DNA of 64,000 nt from Tenacibaculum larymnensis (GCF_028829235.1 NZ_JAIWJY010000004.1:186001-250000), one strand, 5' to 3'. Counted from the stretch's first letter, positions 17,642-26,730 are shown. Numbers and translations: made by a program. Notes: generated from the letters alone by a model not told the origin.

Positions 17642-18697
17642 ATGACACATTTAAATAGCTCTTTTTTAGAAGAAAATTATTCAAAAATTAAAGAAGACTC
17701 CATATCTGGAAGATGGATAACATTAACAGATATAGAGCCTTTATATTTAGGCTTACAAAACTCTAAAATTCAAACAAAAATTATAGGTGAATCAGAAGAG
17801 GGGAGAGCCATTTACCAATTAAAGCTAGGAAAAGGTAAAAAAAGAATTCTTATTTGGAGTCAAATGCATGGAAATGAAAGTACAGGAACTAAAGCTGTAT
17901 TTGATTTTTTAAAGTTTATTCAACATTTTTCTACCCACGAAATAACAAAATCTATTTTAGACAATTGTAGTATTACTATTGTTCCAATGTTAAATCCTGA
18001 TGGAGCACAAGCATACACACGTGTTAACGCTAACAATGTAGACTTAAACAGAGATGCTGTTGAGTTAGAGGCCAAAGAAAGTAAACTTTTACGTCGTGTT
18101 TTAGAAGAAGTAAACCCTCAATTTTGCTTCAATTTACATGATCAAAGAACCATTTTTGGTGTTGAAGGAACTAAAAACCCCGCAACAATTTCTTTTTTAG
18201 CACCTTCAGAAGAAGAAAAAAGAACAATTACAGAAGGAAGAAAAGAAACTATGAATGTAATTGTAGCCATGAATGAATTGTTACAAGAAATTATACCTAA
18301 TCATATTGGTCGTTATACAGATGAATTTTATCCAACAGCTACAGGAGATAATTTTCAAAAGTTAGGACACAATACAATATTAATTGAAGCTGGACATTTT
18401 CCGAATGATTATGACAGGGAAGAGGTTAGAAAATTCAATTTTTACGCGCTATTACAGGGAATATATCATATTTCGTTAGCAGAAAACTTTAAAGAGTTTG
18501 AAAAATATTTAGCTATTCCTAACAATATCAAGAACTTCTACGATGTGATTTATCGATCAAAAAATAATGAAAAAGATGTTGCTTATCAGTATGTAGAAAG
18601 TATAGAAAATGATAAATTTGCACTCGTTTTAAAAAAAGAGAAAGAAGGTAACTTATCTATGTATTCAGCTCATAAAGAATTCATAAAAAACAGTTAA
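17642..18697 (+). CDS. M14-family zinc carboxypeptidase-like protein
   Basis: A 351-residue cytosolic protein with the M14 zinc-binding motif H76-x-x-E79 (QMHGNES), a third zinc ligand in CFNLHDQR (about 173), the NPDGAQAYTR substrate-binding region with NLNRD-like VDLNRD, and a catalytic glutamate in LIEAGHF. There is no signal peptide, so the enzyme works on intracellular peptides or amino-acid conjugates. It is six bases after the class V aminotransferase gene and ends 82 bases before an Lrp-type regulator. Confidence 0.85.
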   Translation: MTHLNSSFLEENYSKIKEDSISGRWITLTDIEPLYLGLQNSKIQTKIIGESEEGRAIYQLKLGKGKKRILIWSQMHGNESTGTKAVFDFLKFIQHFSTHEITKSILDNCSITIVPMLNPDGAQAYTRVNANNVDLNRDAVELEAKESKLLRRVLEEVNPQFCFNLHDQRTIFGVEGTKNPATISFLAPSEEEKRTITEGRKETMNVIVAMNELLQEIIPNHIGRYTDEFYPTATGDNFQKLGHNTILIEAGHFPNDYDREEVRKFNFYALLQGIYHISLAENFKEFEKYLAIPNNIKNFYDVIYRSKNNEKDVAYQYVESIENDKFALVLKKEKEGNLSMYSAHKEFIKNS

Positions 18698-18779
18698 AAA
18701 TTCTACTTTCTTTAAATAAAACTTATTTTTTTTAAAAAAAAACTATATTTTAGCAATATTACTTGAAGAAAACAAAAAA

Positions 18780-19259
18780 ATGAAGAAGTTCATACTAGAT
18801 GAGATTGATCATCAAATTTTAGACATTTTAATTGAAAATGCTCGTACACCTTTTACAGACATTGCAAAAAAGTTATTAGTATCTGCTGGTACTATACATG
18901 TACGTGTAAAGAAAATGGAAGACGAAGGAATTATTCAAGGGTCTACTTTAACCTTGAATTATGAGAAAATGGGGTATTCTTTTATTGCTCACGTTGGAAT
19001 TTTTTTAGAGAAAACATCTATGACACAACATGTGCTTGATAACCTACGTTTAATTCCAAACGTAACTGTTGCATATGTAACTGCAGGAAAATACAATATT
19101 TTCTGTAAAGTACGTGCTAAAAACACCAATGATGCAAAAGATATTATCTATAGAATAGATGATGTACATGGTGTAAACAGAACGGAAACAATGATTGCGC
19201 TTGAAGAAAGCATCAATGATAAAAAACGTTTAATGCACGCTATTTTTAAAGATATTTAA
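18780..19259 (+). CDS. Lrp/AsnC-family transcription regulator
   Basis: A 159-residue protein with the N-terminal HTH of the family (about 5-60: DHQILDILIENARTPFTDIA, then VSAGTIHVRVKKMEDEG) and a C-terminal RAM/AsnC ligand-binding domain (about 70-150). Lrp proteins form octamers and respond to amino acids. Its place behind a PLP enzyme and a peptidase suggests amino-acid-related control, but the targets are not evident. A strong terminator follows. Confidence 0.9.
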   Translation: MKKFILDEIDHQILDILIENARTPFTDIAKKLLVSAGTIHVRVKKMEDEGIIQGSTLTLNYEKMGYSFIAHVGIFLEKTSMTQHVLDNLRLIPNVTVAYVTAGKYNIFCKVRAKNTNDAKDIIYRIDDVHGVNRTETMIALEESINDKKRLMHAIFKDI

Positions 19260-19280
19260 AAATAATTTTTATAAAAGTTA

Positions 19281-19311
19281 AAAGGGTAGCAAAATTTTGC
19301 TACCCTTTTTT
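19281..19311. terminator. bidirectional terminator after Lrp gene
   Basis: AAAGGGTAGCAAAA pairs with TTTTGCTACCCTTT in a perfect stem flanked by A and T runs. It serves the Lrp gene on the plus strand and probably the convergent metallopeptidase gene. Confidence 0.85.
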
Positions 19312-19356
19312 AATTGCTCAACTAATAACTTTTTAAAATATTAGTTTTTTGTTAGT

Positions 19357-20217
19357 TTATTTTAAATTTTCAAATTCTTCCTTAGAAATCTCTCCCGAGT
19401 TAATTTTTCTTAACTCTTCCATTTTAGATAAGATAAAGTTATGTAATCCTTCATCAATATCGTCTGGTTTCTTTAAATCTTGACGTAAAGCACCTGGTAA
19501 TACATAGTTATCATAGTAGTAAAAGAAGTTATAATCAAAACTGCTTACAGTTAAGTTATAATCTCCCAATAAGTATCCTAAACGGAAAGCAGAACGACGT
19601 TGAGCTGGAGTTCCGTGGTGTCCAGGGCTAGTTGTATTATAATCACCAATAGATGCAGCGAAGTTATACGCTGGAGCAGCTTGTGTCCAAGTAGCATTGT
19701 ATCCATTTGGCTTTTTTATGTAGTAACCAGCAAAACCATCAGCCTCTAATTCAGTAGCTCTAGCAGTACTTTCACTTCTTGAAGGTAAGTTGTTTTGGTA
19801 TTGTAATTGGTGCCCTACCTCATGAGCTTGAACCATAGCGCAAGAAATTCTTCCTCCTTGACTTAAAGCCATGTTATAAAGCTCTTCACCATAAATAATA
19901 TAACCACTACCGTAAGAAATAGCGTTTGCTGTTCCAGAACCTTTAGCAAAGTATAAAGGAATAGTACTAATGCTAAATACATCAGCTATTTTAACATTTT
20001 GGTTATTTAAGAAATTTGTTTCAGATTGATTTACAATGGTTGAACCAATGTAAGCATTTTGACCCCAGTTACCATCAATGTAACTACATACTTCATGAGA
20101 ATGGGCGTCTAATAATTTAGCATTTTGATTATCAACAGGATTAGTGTCGTTATCACTACAACTTACCATTAATACGGCTGCTGTAGCTGCTAATATGAAG
20201 GGTTTTAAATTTTTCAT
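19357..20217 (-). CDS. lipoprotein zinc metallopeptidase (HEVGH)
   Basis: A 286-residue lipoprotein (signal ending LMVSC, Cys20) with a catalytic H132-E-V-G-H136 motif and a downstream ELEADGFAGYY helix that supplies the third zinc ligand, the layout of the YpfJ-like neutral zinc metallopeptidases. It is anchored to a membrane, probably facing the periplasm or outside. The C-terminus is charged. It ends convergently with the Lrp gene, separated by a terminator. Substrate unknown. Confidence 0.82.
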   Translation of the reverse strand: MKNLKPFILAATAAVLMVSCSDNDTNPVDNQNAKLLDAHSHEVCSYIDGNWGQNAYIGSTIVNQSETNFLNNQNVKIADVFSISTIPLYFAKGSGTANAISYGSGYIIYGEELYNMALSQGGRISCAMVQAHEVGHQLQYQNNLPSRSESTARATELEADGFAGYYIKKPNGYNATWTQAAPAYNFAASIGDYNTTSPGHHGTPAQRRSAFRLGYLLGDYNLTVSSFDYNFFYYYDNYVLPGALRQDLKKPDDIDEGLHNFILSKMEELRKINSGEISKEEFENLK

Positions 20218-20389
20218 TTTTCTTTGATTTATATCATATAAAAAGTTAATTAATTAAACAATCAATAAACTAAGCGTCAAAATGATTAAATTATTGCTTT
20301 TTATTTAAAGAAAATAAAATTCATGAAGTCTTAATGTCAAGATTAAAAAATAACAGACTGAAAATAAGTAGAGTAGAGGTATGTGTGTT

Positions 20390-21097
20390 TTATAAAGTCC
20401 AATTAAACTTTTCAAAAACTATGTACCAATCTTTAGGGTAGTCTGCTTTTATAGACAGTTTTTCATTTGAATAAGGATGAATAAAATCTAAAGAATGAGC
20501 ATGTAAAAAAAGATTCTCACAATCAAAGTTGTCAATAAACATTGTATTATGATTTTTATCCCCATACTTAGGATCACCAATTAAAGGGTGACTAATTTTA
20601 TTCATATGAATTCGTAACTGATGTAATCTTCCCGTTTTAGGTTGTAGCTTAACCAGACTATATCTAGAAGTATTATAAGGCTTAACAGGAATATCTACCG
20701 TTACAGTTTTTACAGTAAATAAATGAGTTTCTGCATCTTTGTATACATTAGCATCTCTTCCTTTAACAGGAGAATCAATAACTTTGGTTTCAGGAGCATG
20801 ACCTCTAACAACTCCATAATACGTTTTCTGTATTTCGTTTTTGGTAAACAGATCTTGAAATTTGGCTACAAATCCAGTTTCTTTAGCTAGTAATATAATT
20901 CCAGATGTTTTTCTATCAAGTCGATGAATAGGATACATTTTTTGATTGAATTGCTGCTGAATCATTTGCAATAATGAGTCTTCATCTGCAACATTTCTAG
21001 AATGATGTGCATGATGTACAACTACATTGTTAGGTTTTGAAACACACAATATATATTCATCTTCATAAATAACATCTAACTCCATAATACTACTCAT
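20390..21097 (-). CDS. truC: RluA-family pseudouridine synthase, TruC-like
   Basis: A 235-residue stand-alone catalytic domain of the RluA family, without an S4 domain. The catalytic aspartate is D61 in HRLDRKTSG. The TSRYSLVKLQPKTGRLHQLR and HPLIGDPKYGD motifs and the short length fit TruC, which makes pseudouridine 65 in some tRNAs; another RluA-type rRNA or tRNA target cannot be excluded. The start at 21097 overlaps the MFS stop by eight bases; an ATG four codons later (21085) avoids the overlap and is equally likely. Confidence 0.8.
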   Translation of the reverse strand: MSSIMELDVIYEDEYILCVSKPNNVVVHHAHHSRNVADEDSLLQMIQQQFNQKMYPIHRLDRKTSGIILLAKETGFVAKFQDLFTKNEIQKTYYGVVRGHAPETKVIDSPVKGRDANVYKDAETHLFTVKTVTVDIPVKPYNTSRYSLVKLQPKTGRLHQLRIHMNKISHPLIGDPKYGDKNHNTMFIDNFDCENLFLHAHSLDFIHPYSNEKLSIKADYPKDWYIVFEKFNWTL

Positions 21098-22292
21098 TAA
21101 CTGGTTTTAATTTGGTAAAATTTAAAAGAAGTAAAGATAATGCTCCACATACAAAAAATCCCATAAAAAGTGGAAGGGTAGTGGTTTCAACATACTTTCC
21201 TATAAATGTAGCAATTGGTACTGCCATAATAGTAGATACAAACCCGTTAATTGCAGCTCCAATACCAGCAATATGCCCTACAGGCTGCATTGCCAACGCA
21301 CGAAGATTACCAAATAAAAACCCTATTGAGAAAAACTGTAAAGCAAAGAATACTAGTAGTATTAAAATACTTGGGTTTTCTTTTTGATAAAATAACGTTA
21401 TGTAAATAATAGGAACGATTGAAAAGATAATTAAAAAGAATGATACCAACTTATGCATTCCAAATCTCATAACAAATGAACCATTTAAAAAGGTCGCAAA
21501 ACCAACAGAAATAGCTAAACCAGCAAAGATGTATGGAAATTCGTCTACTAATAAATATTGTTCTTGAAAAATTTGTTGTGAAGCACTTAAATACACCATA
21601 AATGATCCTGTAATAAAACCAGATATTAATGTAAAAATAACAGCTTGTTTGTATTTTATAAACTCTTTAGAACCATCTAAAAATAAGCGAAATGCAAATT
21701 TAATTCTGTTTTCTTCTTTTAGGGTTTCTGGTTGACGTTTCCACAACCAAAACATTACTACAACACCAAAAATTAACTGACTATAAAATATAGATTTCCA
21801 CCCATAAGCATCTAACATTAATTTACCTATAGCTGGTGCTACAACTGGAACTAAAATGAAAATTACTACAATAAAGGACATGATTTTTGCCATGTAATTT
21901 CCACTAAAACTATCACGAACCATGGCTATACTTATTGTTCTAGGTGCAGAAAGGCCTATTCCTTGTAAAATTCTACCTACAACCATCATTTCTATACTAT
22001 TAGCGCTAACACAAATAAAACTGGCTATAACAAAAAGTATAAATCCTCCATAAATAATAGGTTTTCTTCCTAAACTGTCTGAAATTGGACCAGAAATTAA
22101 TTGACCAAAACCTAGTCCTAAAAAAATCATGGTAATTAATAATTGACTATCGTGTGACCCTTGTTGAACACGAATACTAATACCTATTTGTTCTAAAGCT
22201 GGGAGTAATGCATCTATTGACAAGGCTACTAATGACATTAAGGAAGCCATTAAAGCAATGAATTCTAACTTTGATTGATTATTTTTTTGCAT
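21090..22292 (-). CDS. Bcr/CflA-type MFS efflux transporter
   Basis: A 400-residue membrane protein with twelve predicted hydrophobic segments. The SDSLGRKPIIYGG loop between segments 2 and 3, the RILQGIG motif and the RDSFSG region match the Bcr/CflA drug-resistance group of the major facilitator superfamily. It likely exports drugs or metabolites by proton antiport. It is transcribed ahead of, and overlaps, the pseudouridine synthase gene. Confidence 0.88.
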   Translation of the reverse strand: MQKNNQSKLEFIALMASLMSLVALSIDALLPALEQIGISIRVQQGSHDSQLLITMIFLGLGFGQLISGPISDSLGRKPIIYGGFILFVIASFICVSANSIEMMVVGRILQGIGLSAPRTISIAMVRDSFSGNYMAKIMSFIVVIFILVPVVAPAIGKLMLDAYGWKSIFYSQLIFGVVVMFWLWKRQPETLKEENRIKFAFRLFLDGSKEFIKYKQAVIFTLISGFITGSFMVYLSASQQIFQEQYLLVDEFPYIFAGLAISVGFATFLNGSFVMRFGMHKLVSFFLIIFSIVPIIYITLFYQKENPSILILLVFFALQFFSIGFLFGNLRALAMQPVGHIAGIGAAINGFVSTIMAVPIATFIGKYVETTTLPLFMGFFVCGALSLLLLNFTKLKPVNE

Positions 22293-22344
22293 TAGGCAAA
22301 AATACTGCCTTTATTTTGTTTTGAAGTGGGAGTAAAAGTTAAAA

Positions 22345-22371
22345 AAAAGGCTGTTTTTTTAACAGCCTTAA
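22345..22371 (-). terminator. minus-strand intrinsic terminator
   Basis: AAGGCTGTT and AACAGCCTT form a perfect 9-bp stem; read on the minus strand it is followed by eight T residues. It stops transcripts coming from the DUF6438 remnant before the MFS gene. Confidence 0.75.
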
Positions 22372-22408
22372 ACAAACAATATCATAACTTTTATAAGTCT
22401 AATAAAAA

Positions 22409-22486
22409 GACGCTGTCAAGAATAAAATTGTAGTGAAACAAAAAAATTGTAAAAAGTGAAGGGGCCTTTTATTCTATAACAGCGTC
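22409..22486. repeat. imperfect inverted repeat, possibly a small mobile or structured element
   Basis: GACGCTGT-CA-AGAATAAAA at 22409-22427 is complementary to TTTTATTCT-ATA-ACAGCGTC at 22467-22486; the loop is 39 bases and A-rich. The outer eight pairs and inner nine pairs are perfect, separated by a small internal loop. It could be a folded RNA, a terminator-like structure or a very small MITE; no coding sequence is inside. Confidence 0.5.
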
Positions 22487-22559
22487 GTATACTATATACA
22501 TCTTACAGTTTATAAAACAGCTATAATTAAAATAACCCTACTTTTTTTGTTAAAAAATT

Positions 22560-22939
22560 TTAAATTTTTATTCTTTCAAGTAAAAACATTAATTTTTTCA
22601 CTTTGTCATTTTTCTGAATAGCGAGCTTTTTTCCTTTAAACTTAAGGACTGTATTAGGAAAATCTCTTGTTAATTTTTCCTTTTTTGTAAAATCAATTTT
22701 TTCTAGTTCTTTTTTTATTTCCTGAACATCTCCTGATTTTATAGAGAATTCATGTACTCCTAACTTAGGAACATTTTTAATTCCTTCGTATAAAACGGTT
22801 CCATCTTTAAATACATACATATCAAAAATAAGCATTGAGTTTTTCCATAGTATAAAAAAGCTTCTTCTTTTTTAATATTCTTTGAACTTGAACATTTTAC
22901 TAATGTTATAGCTATTAGTAGTAAAAAAATATATTTCAT
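22560..22939 (-). pseudogene. DUF6438-like lipoprotein gene split by a frameshift
   Basis: An ATG at 22939 opens a lipoprotein signal (hydrophobic run ending LVKC, then SSSKN) and reads to GKTQC, then leaves frame. The following 90 codons, in another frame from about 22835, carry the DUF6438 core: FDMYVFKDGTVLYEG and an EKIDF helix. One extra base after the TGC codon at the junction would restore a single protein of about 125 residues. So the gene has a one-base deletion, or the sequence contains an error, at about 22833-22838. If real, only an unexported fragment could be made from the downstream ATG. DUF6438 function is unknown. Confidence 0.7.
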
Positions 22940-23002
22940 AATTTCTTTTAAAAAACAGCACTCTTAAAAAGATCATGTTTTAAGAATGCTGAGTTATTAA
23001 AC

Positions 23003-23265
23003 TTAATGTCTTCTACATTTTGTTTTATGTGGATTTCCAAAAGAGTTGGCTTGTTTCCATGCTCCAGGTTGTGGTAAGGCAAAGGCTACAGCATCTCCTT
23101 TTTTTCTAAGAGCTAAGTTCTTTCGTATGTGATTTCTAAAGTTTACTAATTCTTTTCTGTTATACATTAACAGTATTTTTTTCTCTGCTATAGTTTTACC
23201 TTCAGGTTTATCTTTTAGTGTAGTAAATGTGGCAAAAACTTCAGCAATATCTTCGCCTGGATTTT
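23003..23265 (-). pseudogene. 3' remnant of a secreted metallopeptidase-like gene
   Basis: The minus strand reads 87 codons ending in TAA at 23003, starting with NPGEDIAEVFATF and ending in GNPHKTKCRRH. The GEDxAE motif is typical of the C-terminal part of putative zinc metallopeptidases, where the Glu is a metal ligand. The frame has an in-frame TAA immediately before this segment and no start codon upstream, and the HExxH part is missing. It is therefore a truncated remnant. Family assignment rests on the one motif. Confidence 0.5.
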
Positions 23266-23929
23266 ATTTTTTTTTGAAACTGAAAACATACTATTTAACA
23301 TAATATTAATTATAGTACACTTTTAATTATGGATTATCCAGTGGATGATTCATAATTAAAACAAACAGTTCTACTAATATGATATTTACTGCTATGTAGC
23401 TATAATTCCATATTATGTAAAATATCCCAGATAGTCTTGAACGCACAATAAACTGTAGTACTAGGGTCATTAAACATTCGGCTCTTGGGTTTAGTACTAA
23501 ATAAGAAACATCCTGAAAATTTTTTTCTACGACATTCTCGTAAACTTGTCACAAGAGTATAAAATTTTCCCTGGCTCAAATCCACGCTCTAAAATTTCTA
23601 TACACTTGTTCACTATAGAACTATAATTAAACATTTTTAGAGTTTGCATATCTTTTTGTCTTGATACAAAAAGAAACAAAAAATCAAGGCTGCACAAACC
23701 TTTGGAAACAATGTACGGCTCAATCGCTATATTTTAGAAAACATTAGAACGTTTTAAGATTGCTTTGAACTCGCTTTAAACCTGTTATTATTAAGAATAT
23801 GCATTGCCAGCTCTCTAAAATATCGCCGCTCATTTCACCTATTGTTTTAGCCAAAGTTTTCTGAGGCCGTTTTGCCACCGCTTCATCTGGGTGAAAAACG
23901 CACTTTCTATTTTACATAATATTATAAAA
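23266..23929. other. gene-free accessory stretch with overlapping inverted repeats
   Basis: I find no supportable gene in these 660 bases. At 23652-23673 CTTTTTGT pairs with ACAAAAAG, and the overlapping CTTGAT (23660) pairs with ATCAAG (23683), giving two mutually exclusive hairpins. The GC-richer block from 23690 to 23900 differs from the usual intergenic sequence here and may be part of a dispersed repeat. A 61-codon open frame at 23400-23585 shows no recognisable protein features. Confidence 0.35.
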
Positions 23930-24328
23930 CTAAACTTTTAGTTTGTTACTCATATTATTTAAGGCGTATTTTTCAAGCTCTTTAATTATTTTAATTTCCC
24001 AGTTAGATAAACTGGGCATTAAACTCACTTCGTTATTTACAAAGAAATTGTTGTTAGAATCTTGTAATTCCTTTGATGGAATGAGATATACAACTCTTGG
24101 TTGTTTTTCTATGATTAAAACTAAAGCGATAAACAAGTTATGGTTTGGTTCTCCTAAATTTTGCTTTGTGATTTTAATACTTTGCTTTACAGTACCTAAA
24201 TCTAGTGGTTGTAAGTATATTTGGTTATTTCCTATTAAAAAATCGACCCCTTCCGTCCCATCTGTTTTGGCTGTTAGCTCTAGATTATGACTTTTTAATT
24301 CTGATTTTAGAAAATCTAAGGCACTCAT
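23930..24328 (-). CDS. small protein paired with HTH regulator, possible PD-(D/E)XK-like fold
   Basis: A 132-residue soluble protein. The layout helix, then DGTEGVDFLIGNNQIYLQPL, then helix, then NHNLFIALVLIIEKQPRVVYLIP resembles the restriction-endonuclease-like fold (G-x-D strand, hairpin, then a strand of hydrophobics). However the usual ExK or QxK catalytic dyad is replaced by LQP, so activity is doubtful. It overlaps the HTH gene at 24325 by four bases (ATGA), the typical arrangement of regulator-effector or toxin-antitoxin pairs. Function unknown. Confidence 0.6.
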   Translation of the reverse strand: MSALDFLKSELKSHNLELTAKTDGTEGVDFLIGNNQIYLQPLDLGTVKQSIKITKQNLGEPNHNLFIALVLIIEKQPRVVYLIPSKELQDSNNNFFVNNEVSLMPSLSNWEIKIIKELEKYALNNMSNKLKV

Positions 24329-24531
24329 TTTGTTGAAACTAATAGCTCTCTTATATCTACATCTAGGATTTCTGCTATTCTTTTTAAATCTTTTAGATGC
24401 GGTTGTGATTTATTATTGCAAAAAGCTGTGACAGAAGTCGTACTTTTTCCCAATTCTTCCGCAAGCCAAACTTGCGATTTTCCTTGAATTACTAATACTT
24501 CTTTGATTCTATTTATTCTTTCTGTTGCCAT
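24325..24531 (-). CDS. Cro/C1-type HTH regulator
   Basis: A 68-residue protein that consists only of an XRE-type HTH: SQVWLAEELGKSTTSVTAFCNNKSQP is the helix-turn-helix region, followed by LKDLKRIAEILDVDIREL. It resembles stand-alone antitoxins, restriction controller proteins and small phage repressors. It is translationally coupled to the 132-residue protein at 23930 and likely regulates the pair. Confidence 0.85.
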   Translation of the reverse strand: MATERINRIKEVLVIQGKSQVWLAEELGKSTTSVTAFCNNKSQPHLKDLKRIAEILDVDIRELLVSTK

Positions 24532-24684
24532 AATTATTTGATGTATTCTACCTTAAATATATAATACATACTTATTAAAACATAAGTTTAAATCAAATTT
24601 TAGTAATCTAAACTTGTATTTTTAAAATTTAATTTATAAGTTTGAATTATCTTTATGTAAGTTAAAATTATATAAATGTAATTT

Positions 24685-26319
24685 TTAATTAAAATTACCT
24701 AAACGATATTTTATTTCTTCATTAATACCATATTTATCTTCTAACTTTTTTAAGATTTCTATAGCTCTAGCATAATGAGTTTCTAAGTTTTCTTCATCAA
24801 AATCTCCATATTCTCCTAGAATAGAAGCAAGTAGTAGGTTATGGGATAATTTGTCATTTTTTTGTATAGCTAGTTCAATATTCTCAATAGATTTTTCAAA
24901 ATTTTCTTTGTTATTACTATCACTTATATTCGCTAACTCCCAATGAGAAGTAGCTAACCTTTCGTAAACAATATCATCATTGGGATAAAGTTCAATTCCT
25001 TTTTTAAAATTCTCTATAGCGTTATAAAGCTCAATTTCCTTTTTATCCGTTTCTTTTTCTTCAAATGCAATTTCCATTTGTAACATACCAGAATTACTAA
25101 AAACTTCAAACATTGTAGGTTCATATTTTAAAGCCTCTTTTATTTCTTCTAACAATTGTCTTCTTAGTTCATTATTTATTGTTCCATTGAAATTGGCTAA
25201 TTTTAATTTTGATAATGCTTTATTAAGATAAGGTCTTCCGTAAGTTGAATCTAAAGAAATTGCCATATCATAATAAGATAATGCCGCTTTCATTATATAT
25301 TCTTTTTGAGCTAAAGGTTTAGCTTCTCCAGCCTTAAAGGTGTCATTGGCATAGTTATATACTACAACTGATAAGTTTCTTATAAGTTGTTTTTCTCCTG
25401 TAGCGAGAACCCTATTCTTTAAATCTTCAAAGTTTGCCCCAGATGGTTTCTTTTTTTCGTTATAAGATTCTATTTCATCGAGTAAAACTTTATTTGCGTC
25501 ACTTGTATTTGTTAAGCGAATATTCATTGCTTCAATAAATCGGTCGGTACCATAAACATTTTTTATTTTTATAGAGCTTCCCGAAAAACTTTCAAAACCA
25601 ATTAACCCATCTTCAGGATTACCTAAAATCATTATAGGTTCAATATTTGATAAGCTACCCTGGATTACCTTATTAGATTTATAAGACATTTTATGCTCCT
25701 TAAGTAAAGAGAAAAACTCATTAATGAAGGACAATGAATCTTTTATTGTTGGAAGTAAAAAATCATCTAGACTGACTGTCCTTTTAAGAGTTCCTTCAAT
25801 TTCAACTTCTTTACCTTTAATTATAATAAACTCGTCATCAATGAGAGAATATGATGAATGTGCGAAAGCATTACGTATTCTATTATAATATAATGATTGC
25901 AATTGTATTATAAAATCTTCAAATCGGCACTGAACTCCGTGCTCTAATAAACGTTTTAGTTTCTCTGTTGGTGTTATATCATCTTGGTCAAACCTATTAT
26001 ATAAATCAGGTATATATCTTAGACCTTGAGCAGTAGCTACCCTTAATAAATTACCAAGAACATTATAGAGTTCATCCATTTCAAATATATGTCCGTATAA
26101 TAAAAGTCCTAAACGAGTTTTTGTATGTTTATCAGTTGCTTTATCCATAAGATTTTCAACTTCATTTATTAACCTCTCACTTTCATATAAATGTGATAGA
26201 AACCTCTGGTCTCCCATTCCATTATAACCAATCAGGATATTTATAAATTCAAATTCATCTACTCGTTTTGCTAAATCAAAAAGTCTTTTTAATTCACTAA
26301 TTATATCTATTTCAGGCAT
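24685..26319 (-). CDS. HEPN-like and TPR repeat protein, candidate defence gene
   Basis: A 544-residue soluble protein. The N-terminal half (about 1-215) is all-helical and contains YNRIRNAFAHSSY, with R149-N-A-F-A-H154 matching the R-x4-6-H motif of HEPN domains, many of which are RNases in toxin or phage-defence systems. The C-terminal half (about 320-540) is a series of TPR-like helical pairs (AALSYYDMAISLDSTYGRPYLNKA; AIENFKKGIELYPNDD). It lies among gene remnants and the HTH pair, an accessory setting that suits a defence role. No partner with a kinase or nucleotidyltransferase domain is adjacent. The nuclease role is an inference from one motif. Confidence 0.65.
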   Translation of the reverse strand: MPEIDIISELKRLFDLAKRVDEFEFINILIGYNGMGDQRFLSHLYESERLINEVENLMDKATDKHTKTRLGLLLYGHIFEMDELYNVLGNLLRVATAQGLRYIPDLYNRFDQDDITPTEKLKRLLEHGVQCRFEDFIIQLQSLYYNRIRNAFAHSSYSLIDDEFIIIKGKEVEIEGTLKRTVSLDDFLLPTIKDSLSFINEFFSLLKEHKMSYKSNKVIQGSLSNIEPIMILGNPEDGLIGFESFSGSSIKIKNVYGTDRFIEAMNIRLTNTSDANKVLLDEIESYNEKKKPSGANFEDLKNRVLATGEKQLIRNLSVVVYNYANDTFKAGEAKPLAQKEYIMKAALSYYDMAISLDSTYGRPYLNKALSKLKLANFNGTINNELRRQLLEEIKEALKYEPTMFEVFSNSGMLQMEIAFEEKETDKKEIELYNAIENFKKGIELYPNDDIVYERLATSHWELANISDSNNKENFEKSIENIELAIQKNDKLSHNLLLASILGEYGDFDEENLETHYARAIEILKKLEDKYGINEEIKYRLGNFN

Positions 26320-26631
26320 ATTGTTTTTATAAATCTGTTAATTTATAAAGATAAGAATTGTTAATAAGTGAGACTTACGGAGTTCAGTAATTATTTGAAG
26401 ATTAGTATGAAATATCCCACTCCATACACATTTTGCCTCCACGCCTCTACCCTAGCTGCAAAAAGAGTATTCCATTACATTTTTAAAGAAGCTTTTGGAG
26501 AAGAAAAAAATCCAATAAAATTGGGTTAAAGAACTTCGCTTTTCACCAAAGCAAAGTTACATAACGCAGAACATTATAGTACAAATATATTATATGAGTA
26601 AAATGGCGAATACTGTGTATTTAACATAATT
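26320..26631. other. decayed intergenic stretch
   Basis: No intact gene is seen. A 40-codon plus-strand open frame (26408-26530) that ends in a TAA has protein-like composition but no recognisable domain, and precedes the TetR remnant. It may be the eroded 5' part of the same lost region. Confidence 0.3.
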
Positions 26632-26730
26632 GCAGAGTCCATTAATTTAAGTAGAAGAACGCTACATAGGCATTTTAGCGGAAATCAGAACTTATTGAAG
26701 AAATAATTGACTACGCAAGTAGTTTTTGCC
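26632..26730 (+). pseudogene. fragment of a TetR-family regulator gene
   Basis: One plus-strand frame reads AESINLSRRTLHRHFSG (26632-26682), the recognition helix of TetR regulators; the next frame continues with KSELIEEIIDYAS to about 26715. One missing base separates them. No start codon or ligand-binding domain is present. The fragment runs directly into the truncated 3' end of the convergent PD40 gene, so a deletion probably joined the two. Confidence 0.55.

Noticed and set aside
23400..23585. 61-codon minus-strand open frame
   Set aside because: No recognisable domain, unusual composition, no partner and no ribosome-start context; it lies in a decayed region.
22940..23929. CRISPR array or prophage attachment site in the decayed region
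   Set aside because: No regularly spaced repeats, no tRNA gene and no integrase are present in or next to this stretch.
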